Assembly: GCA_937907215.1 (NCBI GenBank)
Contig: CALESG010000058.1
Span: 1-18,490 of the forward strand
Reading direction: 5' to 3'
Length of the DNA: 18,490 bases
DNA from: an uncultured Ruminococcus sp.
Lineage (GTDB): Bacteria; Bacillota; Clostridia; Oscillospirales; Ruminococcaceae
Under the pieces are notes generated by a model. The model saw only the letters and a program-made list of their open reading frames with translations, was not told the DNA's origin and did no database searches. Shown here in pieces: positions 14,301 to 18,490 of this stretch. How positions within the stretch are numbered: the first letter of the stretch is position 1; each line of letters starts with the position of its first letter. Made by a program: the position numbers and the translations under genes.

Positions 14301-16278
14301 GTTTAATGCGCAAGTCACAATATTGATTTCAGCGTTTTCCACAATCTCTGTTGCCGCTCTACAATTAGCAATTTCACTTACACCTTTGTCCGCAGCTTTT
14401 CTTGCACTTGTAGCACCGGCTGGAGCTTTACTCATGGTGATTGCACCGCTTGCTGCGGCTTTCACTTTGCTGGCAGCTTCGACTGCATTGTTCCTTGCTG
14501 CATTAACGGGTGTAGTGGCACTAATTGTTGTTTTGAATGTGACAGTAACTTTATTGAATACACAACTTACTCTATTAAACGCAATGTTCATGATGCTGTC
14601 TGTGACTGCAACAATAATCATGACGGCGCTTACTCCGCTTGGACAAGTATTTACATCACTCGTTGCACCGACATTGGCGTTTACGGCTGCGATCACTCCA
14701 TTAACGGCCTTGTTTACTGCTTTGGCAGGTGCGGCTCTCGTTTTCACAACATCAATAACTGCTTTAACAGTTGTACTGATTCTTACAACCGCATTATCAA
14801 CAGCATTGTGCGCAGTACTTGTGATGATGCCTGCTGCAATGATGATGATTGCGATGTCAGCCACGATGATGACACAAAGTTTCACAGCGCTTGTACCAAC
14901 ATTGGAAGTTATAACGCCCTCATTGTTAGCGTTGACAGCCGCTACACTGCCGTTGGCGGGAGCGTTTACCGCAAGTATGGCGATGGCATTTGTGTTTACA
15001 GCGGCAATGGCAGCTCTTATGGCTGTTATGGTGGTATTAGCTCCGATGTCAATGATTTTTGCAGTGGCAATGACAATGCTACCGCCTGTATTGGACGCAT
15101 TGTCTACCTTACCAATTGCAGCTGCAAAGGCAATGAAAAAGTTGAAAAGTCCATTTAGTGATTTGATAGTGCCGGCAGGATTACTGCTTGCAGCACTTAC
15201 GCCACTTGTTGCAGAATTTGCAGTCTTTGCCGGTTCAGCAGCTGCTTTACTCGCATGTATGACAGGGCTTCTTGTTGTGACAACAGGTATTGCCATGACT
15301 ATGATGTTGATTCTGACAACATCGACTATGCTTATCAATACATTTACTATGCTTGTTCCGGCGTGTCAAAGACTGGCAGGGGCTTTTAGAATGATTGTAC
15401 CGGCTTTGGCGGCAATTGCTGCCCCTGTTGCAAATGCAGTTTTAAGATTCACGTTATTGTCAGCGGTCTTATTGACATCGTTTGGAGCCGTGAAAGGAAT
15501 ATGTAATGGATTCACATTACTTGCAGGAATGATCAGAGCATGTGCTGCGGCGATGACTGTTTTGAGTGAGAGTGCAAAGCGTTTGCCAAAAACTTTTAGT
15601 GCACTGAGCGTTGCCGTGGCGAATTTTATGAAACAGTTCAATAAACTTCCTGCCACATTTACAAGAGCACTTTCTTCTTGTGTATCAACACTTACATCTA
15701 AGTGTGCAAGAATGGTGTCGGCGTTTACTCAAGCCGGAAGCAAAATGATAAGTTCTGCACAGTCGGCAATGAATTCGATTGTACGAATTATATCAAATGT
15801 GAATTTGTACAGTGCAGGCGTTAATATAATGTCAGGTCTTAACCGTGGCTTAATAAGTGCAAGCAGTGCAGTAATAGCCACTGCAAATCAGATCGCAAAT
15901 TCTATTTCCAATACCATTAACCGTGCGCTTGATATTCATTCACCGTCAAGAGTTACAGAAGACAGCGGTTATAACACCGGTATGGGTACTGTTGTCGGAA
16001 TGGAAAAATCGCTGCCAAAAGTTAAACAAATGGCGCTTGAAATTGCAAACACTTCGATTCTGTACACCAGTAAGTACACGCCGTCAGATAATCCGGAATC
16101 AAGTATAAGTAATACTACAGTTGAAAATTCAACTTTTTCGCCGCAATTCAACTTGACAATTTCAGGCACAAATGATGATAGGGCGTTAGCAAGAAAAGTG
16201 AAAAGATGGATCGCAGAAGCATTTGATGAAATGTTTTCTGAGTATGAAGATAAAACTGCTGTAGTGAGGGAGGTGTGA
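11395..16278 (+). CDS. Tape measure protein
   Basis: A 1627-aa protein starting at TTG, eight bases after AAGGAGG. It sets the tail length and leaves with the DNA on ejection. Residues 1-200 are coiled-coil-like with many Lys, Glu and Gln. A conserved part follows (SVSAYANYEQLVGGVETL, about 241 on; LSANEYMETVTGFSASLLQS; MGTDMSSIQDAYQGFAKQNY; MLDNLKLGYGGTKEEMQRL), typical of clostridial tape measure proteins. From about 615 to 1380 it is almost entirely hydrophobic, rich in Ala, Leu, Thr, Val and Met, with an 84-residue period. The C-terminal part carries SGLNRGLISASSAVIATAN and the ALDIHSPSRV motif. The stop TGA overlaps an upstream GTG of the next gene. Confidence 0.9.
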   Translation: MPGNVIRQDVIEVKFDTDFGNLTKATEGLDDLKKQTSGVSDGLDDIRKSVSSGFGTVGQSIGNVTSDMTEFNDALKKVGGISNIDNVTEDLKLLNEKIDVQKGLCNNLQQEYTKVSGEMGETSTEALKLKKNLIDQTNSLNKMTRESESLTKALDTVQSGLKNSAKSSKNTKTALKNLAAISLTKLASGLKNISTQLTNIAKKAATAAFNALKKLASISFKMLVAGIGAATVAIGGLVAKSVSAYANYEQLVGGVETLLGAKGAQNVEEYAKLVGKSARDVRTEFNTLMKSQNTVLKNANNAYKTAGLSANEYMETVTGFSASLLQSLGGDTQKAAAYADIAILDMSDNANKMGTDMSSIQDAYQGFAKQNYTMLDNLKLGYGGTKEEMQRLVKDAAKIDKSIDANSLSYANIVKAIHAVQVETGIYGTTQKEAEKTISGSLNSMKAAWGNFLPALVKGGDDLDDCIDNLVSSVKTFAKNIIPTIKKALSGVGKLIKELAPIVSKELPKLVDDILPSLITSAILLAKGLAAALPNIVRTVADTIKENKDLIIDAVKEIGSQTVKALYEAITGQPMGEDTFNNLKSTIDNVFDSIGKIISGIVRFARTLSTNLAPVLSFVGGLALTVFGWIADNINWLLPLVMSLVGAFLLYKAALVVVNTITGIVTAAQTIMGAVCGTSSAAAAAGTTAVGTAAATSAPQILAFAAAILAVGASILAICAGFYLLATAATAVAAAGGGAIGVLIGLFAGIVALIAVMAIFGPMLTAGALGMIAFGAAVLMVGAAVALVGAGFALIGAGAQMAANALTTVGTVLPAVAQYGSESSSALLKLGGSLTVFGAGALVAGAGATVLGAGLMVVATALTIIAASFTVITVMFTVMTTMITTFASVADTLPSIFSALLPSIQSFSKSLLPLSAALIAATAPFTAFAALVAVSAASFAVLAASATIFLAAITGILAIMTALVMMISVFNAQVTILISAFSTISVAALQLAISLTPLSAAFLALVAPAGALLMVIAPLAAAFTLLAASTALFLAALTGVVALIVVLNVTVTLLNTQLTLLNAMFMMLSVTATIIMTALTPLGQVFTSLVAPTLAFTAAITPLTALFTALAGAALVFTTSITALTVVLILTTALSTALCAVLVMMPAAMMMIAMSATMMTQSFTALVPTLEVITPSLLALTAATLPLAGAFTASMAMAFVFTAAMAALMAVMVVLAPMSMIFAVAMTMLPPVLDALSTLPIAAAKAMKKLKSPFSDLIVPAGLLLAALTPLVAEFAVFAGSAAALLACMTGLLVVTTGIAMTMMLILTTSTMLINTFTMLVPACQRLAGAFRMIVPALAAIAAPVANAVLRFTLLSAVLLTSFGAVKGICNGFTLLAGMIRACAAAMTVLSESAKRLPKTFSALSVAVANFMKQFNKLPATFTRALSSCVSTLTSKCARMVSAFTQAGSKMISSAQSAMNSIVRIISNVNLYSAGVNIMSGLNRGLISASSAVIATANQIANSISNTINRALDIHSPSRVTEDSGYNTGMGTVVGMEKSLPKVKQMALEIANTSILYTSKYTPSDNPESSISNTTVENSTFSPQFNLTISGTNDDRALARKVKRWIAEAFDEMFSEYEDKTAVVREV
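14122..15420 (+). repeat. 84-residue (252-base) degenerate repeats in the tape measure gene
   Basis: Aligned blocks begin at residues 910 (SLLPLSAA), 994 (SLTPLSAAF) and 1078 (ALTPLGQVF), each exactly 84 apart. The conserved Pro 14 residues on is at 924, 1008 and 1092, about 1175 in a fourth copy after one indel, and 1260 in a fifth (VPAGLLLAALTPL, against APAGALLMVIAPL in copy 2). A more degenerate sixth Pro site is at 1336. The repeats are clear at protein level but diverged in DNA, so they are old or under selection to differ. Confidence 0.7.
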
Positions 16279-16280
16279 TA

Positions 16281-17159
16281 ATGGCGTTAATCAACAACTA
16301 TTATATTCATGTAGTAGATGAAAAAGTAGAAACAAGTGTCGAAAGTTCAACACACCCTGTTGAAAGTGGTATTGTTATAACTGACACTGTAAAACCTAAT
16401 CCAAAGACGATAGATATATCCGGTATGATCGTAGATGCCGGATTTTATAAAGCAAGTGAAATAATTTCAGCGCTTGAAAAGCTTATGAGATCCGGTTCAC
16501 TGGTAAAATACAGCGGTCGAAATATCGCTTCTAATATGCAGATTCAGTCATTTAATCACAGCCACCCCAATACAGTTTTTGGGGGTTGTGAATTTGATAT
16601 AACGCTAAAAGAAGTCAGATTTGCACAACCATCATACAAAGCTCCGGTTGATTCAGGCAGTCAAGAAACGGAAACCAAAGTGCCGACAACGCCTAATCAA
16701 GAAACAATAGAAGTAGGCTCAACCGTCATATTCAAGGGCGGTTCAGTCTACATTTCTTCAGATGCAAAAAAAGCTACTGTAACAAGAAACAGAAGCACTT
16801 GCAAGGTTGAAAAAATTAGTACTGCGAGTTGGTCTATACATCAATATTGTTTGAAATCCACTGATGTTGGAATGGTATATGGTTGGTGCGATAAAGCTGA
16901 TATTGAAGTGCGTAGTGACACAACGGTAAAAGCAATCACAGCACAAGGAACAAAACAAATTTCAAATGGTGATGGTGAAGCGGTGTATCATACCGTCAAG
17001 CAAGGAAATACTGTATATGGCTTAGTAAACGGCAGCTATAAATCGTTAGGAACAAGTGTGCAGTGGGTAGTTGATAATAATCCGACTTGTTTTTCCAAAA
17101 AAGGTGACCCCACCACTTTAAAAATCGGTTCAAAGTTGTTAATGGGGTACAAGAAATAA
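16281..17159 (+). CDS. Tail protein with N-terminal Dit/XkdP-like, SH3-like and C-terminal LysM domains
   Basis: A 292-aa protein. ATG 16281 is preferred over GTG 16275, which overlaps the tape measure stop, because GGGAGGTG lies six bases upstream. Residues 25-115 hold HPVESGIVITDTVKPNPKTIDISGM-type sequence, a beta-rich Dit-like segment common in baseplate proteins of this group. Residues about 143-210 (IEVGSTVIFKGGSVYISS ... GMVYGWCDKADIEV) resemble SH3-like modules. Residues about 235-290 (YHTVKQGNTVYGLV ... NNPTCF ... LKIGSKLLMGY) are a LysM domain, which binds peptidoglycan. PBSX XkdP is the nearest known analogue. It probably joins the end of the tube to the hub and helps reach the cell wall. 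Confidence 0.75.
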   Translation: MALINNYYIHVVDEKVETSVESSTHPVESGIVITDTVKPNPKTIDISGMIVDAGFYKASEIISALEKLMRSGSLVKYSGRNIASNMQIQSFNHSHPNTVFGGCEFDITLKEVRFAQPSYKAPVDSGSQETETKVPTTPNQETIEVGSTVIFKGGSVYISSDAKKATVTRNRSTCKVEKISTASWSIHQYCLKSTDVGMVYGWCDKADIEVRSDTTVKAITAQGTKQISNGDGEAVYHTVKQGNTVYGLVNGSYKSLGTSVQWVVDNNPTCFSKKGDPTTLKIGSKLLMGYKK

Positions 17160-17170
17160 GGAGGGTGTTT

Positions 17171-17500
17171 ATGTTAGATAGAATTGAAATAACCAAATCA
17201 TTAGTGCCCTATAAGTTTGACATATCGCTTGCAGATGAAATATTTACAATCACAGTGAACTATAATGCGTCTGCCGATATGTTTACTTTAACTTTAGAAA
17301 AAAATGGAGAAATAATATGCTATGGCGAACCGCTGGTTTACGGTGTTCCGCTATGGCATGATTCATATGTTTGTGGAAAATATCCCGAACTTGAAATTAT
17401 TCCGATAGATGAAAGCGGTGATATGAACAGTGTGACATTTGATAACCTGAACCGCACTGTCTATTTATCAGTAAACAATATGGGTGATGCAAATGAATAG
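17171..17500 (+). CDS. Baseplate plug protein
   Basis: A 109-aa beta-rich protein. The start ATG 17171 lies five bases after AAGGAGGG; an upstream GTG (17165) overlaps the ribosome binding site. Seen: KFDISLADEIFTITVNYNAS, DMFTLTLEKNGEIICYGEPL, VYGVPLWHDSYVCGK and LNRTVYLSVNNM. This combination, with Y-N-x-x-x-D-x-F-T-L and GEPLxYGVPL, matches the small plug protein of the Pam3 gp18 type, which closes the tube end in the baseplate. The gene lies between the LysM protein and the hub, as expected. It ends inside the start region of the hub gene. Confidence 0.75.
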   Translation: MLDRIEITKSLVPYKFDISLADEIFTITVNYNASADMFTLTLEKNGEIICYGEPLVYGVPLWHDSYVCGKYPELEIIPIDESGDMNSVTFDNLNRTVYLSVNNMGDANE

Positions 17501-18401
17501 CCATTTAATAAAAGATGCCGGACAAAGAACAATTAGAAGCAAAGTTATAAAGGCTGCTAAAAATTGGGCAGATACTCTGAAAGCTTATGACGTTACTCCA
17601 AATGGTGTTTTTGGAAGCGTAGCGATTATAAAAAGTGGTTATATAACTATTAGCTCTAATGATTTAGATATTGAGTTTTCGATTCCGTTTGATGATGATA
17701 TGGAAGCAAATGAAGCGGAGATAATTATTTACAATCTATCAGCACAAACAATAAACGAGCTGAAAACTAAAGCAAGTATAACTGTAGAAGCCGGTTATAA
17801 GAACGATACCGGCATAGTATTTAAGGGATTCATTACAAAAATATCAACAAAATATGATGGAGCGGACAAAGTAACTACTATAAGATGTATTGATGATGTT
17901 ACACAAAAAAGTGTTGAAAATTTAACATTCGCAAGCAATACAAAAGCAAGTGAGATTTTGAAAAGTCTTATAGATAAAACCGGGATTCCGGTTGCTGTTT
18001 ATAAAGTGCGGCGTGACTATGTATATACGAGTGACCAGACTGTAGACGGCGATTTAATGGGAAACATCAAAAAATATGCTCAGGTATGCGGCATTTCAGT
18101 ATATGTAAACAAAGGTCAGATATACGCACGTCATATTAAAGAAGGCGATAACATTAACTTCACGGTACAGCCTGATACCGGGCTAATAGGTTATCCTGAA
18201 CCATATGAGGAAGAGCTTACAGCGGAAGATTTTAAAGAAACGATCAATGGATATGAAATAACAATGTTATTACAACATCGCATGACAACGGCGGCTATTG
18301 TGAATTTAACAAGTAAGATTTCCAGCGGAAGTTTTAGGGTAAGAAGTGGTGAACATACCTTTAATTCAAGCGAGTGCATTACAAAGATAAAAGTTTTTTG
18401 A
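17493..18401 (+). CDS. Baseplate hub protein (XkdQ-like)
   Basis: A 302-aa protein. ATG 17493 is preferred over ATG 17487 and GTG 17484, as GGTGAT (17483-17488) gives a proper distance only for it. It overlaps the end of the plug gene by eight bases. Seen: an N-terminal beta part with DLDIEFSIPFDDDMEANEAE, AEIIIYNLSAQTINELKTKA and ITVEAGYKNDTGIVFKGFIT; then TKASEILKSLIDKTGIPVAV; and ISVYVNKGQIYARHIKEGDN. This is the layout of XkdQ/gp44-like hub proteins, which form a trimer at the tail tip and connect the tube to the baseplate. It follows the LysM protein as in PBSX. Confidence 0.75.
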   Translation: MNSHLIKDAGQRTIRSKVIKAAKNWADTLKAYDVTPNGVFGSVAIIKSGYITISSNDLDIEFSIPFDDDMEANEAEIIIYNLSAQTINELKTKASITVEAGYKNDTGIVFKGFITKISTKYDGADKVTTIRCIDDVTQKSVENLTFASNTKASEILKSLIDKTGIPVAVYKVRRDYVYTSDQTVDGDLMGNIKKYAQVCGISVYVNKGQIYARHIKEGDNINFTVQPDTGLIGYPEPYEEELTAEDFKETINGYEITMLLQHRMTTAAIVNLTSKISSGSFRVRSGEHTFNSSECITKIKVF

Positions 18402-18410
18402 GGTGTTAGA

Positions 18411-18490
18411 ATGGGAAATTTAAAATATTTTGAGAATATCCTGATTCCGCAAAACTCAAAACGCCGCAGCGAGTCTCAAAAAAGTCTGAA
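18411..18490 (+). CDS. Start of a further baseplate gene (partial)
   Basis: An ATG preceded by TGAGGTGTT opens a frame that runs to the right edge (26 codons visible: MGNLKYFENILIPQNSKRRS...). The spacing of nine bases after the hub stop fits the same operon. The next gene in PBSX-like order is a small baseplate protein, but 26 codons are too few to recognise. Confidence 0.55.
   Translation, partial: MGNLKYFENILIPQNSKRRSESQKSL

Noticed and set aside
14106..15338. A 410-residue open frame on the - strand.
   Set aside because: It mirrors the biased, repeat-rich tape measure coding strand and reads as Ala/Ile/Val/Thr low-complexity sequence with no recognisable domain; it is an antisense shadow.
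16557..16591. A G/C-rich imperfect hairpin (CACAGCC...CCC/GGG...GGTTGTG) in the LysM protein gene.
   Set aside because: It has a bulge and no T run after it, and lies in a coding stretch (NHSHPNTVFGGCEF); I consider it chance.
1..18490. CRISPR arrays, tRNA or rRNA genes, insertion sequences, integrase or attachment sites.
   Set aside because: Looked for by eye on both strands and none seen; there are no regularly spaced repeats outside the tape measure gene and no transposase- or integrase-like frames.

Overview
The window is a stretch of the late (morphogenesis) region of a tailed phage or prophage, all genes on the + strand, from the end of the large terminase gene to the start of a baseplate gene. 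The host looks like a low-to-moderate GC Bacillota bacterium, probably a gut-type Clostridia. The reasons are A/T-rich spacers, strong AGGAGG-type ribosome binding sites before nearly every gene, some TTG and GTG starts, and protein families typical of clostridial prophages. The presence of a tail sheath, tail tube, LysM (XkdP-like), plug and XkdQ-like hub genes indicates a contractile-tailed (myovirus, PBSX/diffocin-like) particle. All calls come from reading the sequence and from memory of families; no database search was run.

Layout. 1-134: end of terminase large subunit. 154-3422: portal, then a MuF-type minor capsid protein whose C-terminal third is an added zincin-like metallopeptidase domain (HELGH). 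3403-3848: a 50-aa gene overlapping the MuF gene, an intrinsic terminator, a possible 29-aa peptide and a second terminator. 3849-5709: scaffold and major capsid protein, the latter with a modular insert. 5740-7214: a small basic protein and three head-tail connector/neck proteins. 7228-8803: three fibre-like proteins, unusually placed in the neck cluster. 8826-9335: tail terminator. 9401-10815: sheath and tail tube; the tube reading frame is broken by an in-frame TAA. 10887-11346: tail assembly chaperone with a likely +1 frameshift extension. 11395-16278: tape measure protein with a very hydrophobic, 84-residue-periodic core. 16281-18490: LysM/SH3-like tail protein, baseplate plug, hub, and the first codons of another gene.

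How it works together. Terminase and portal package DNA. Scaffold and capsid protein build the head, and the MuF protein enters the head near the portal. The connectors and tail terminator join head to tail. Sheath, tube, chaperone and tape measure build a contractile tail, and the last genes start the baseplate. Internal terminator-like hairpins (3598, 3747, 6010, 9342) cut across this operon, so transcript levels are probably stepped or depend on antitermination.

The points most worth a second look are: (1) the MuF-metallopeptidase fusion with its overlapping 50-aa partner gene, which resembles a virion-borne toxin or effector with a candidate immunity protein; (2) the ochre codon in the tail tube gene; (3) the +1 frameshift in the tail chaperone; (4) the exact 84-residue repeat in the tape measure; (5) the fibre cluster in the neck region.
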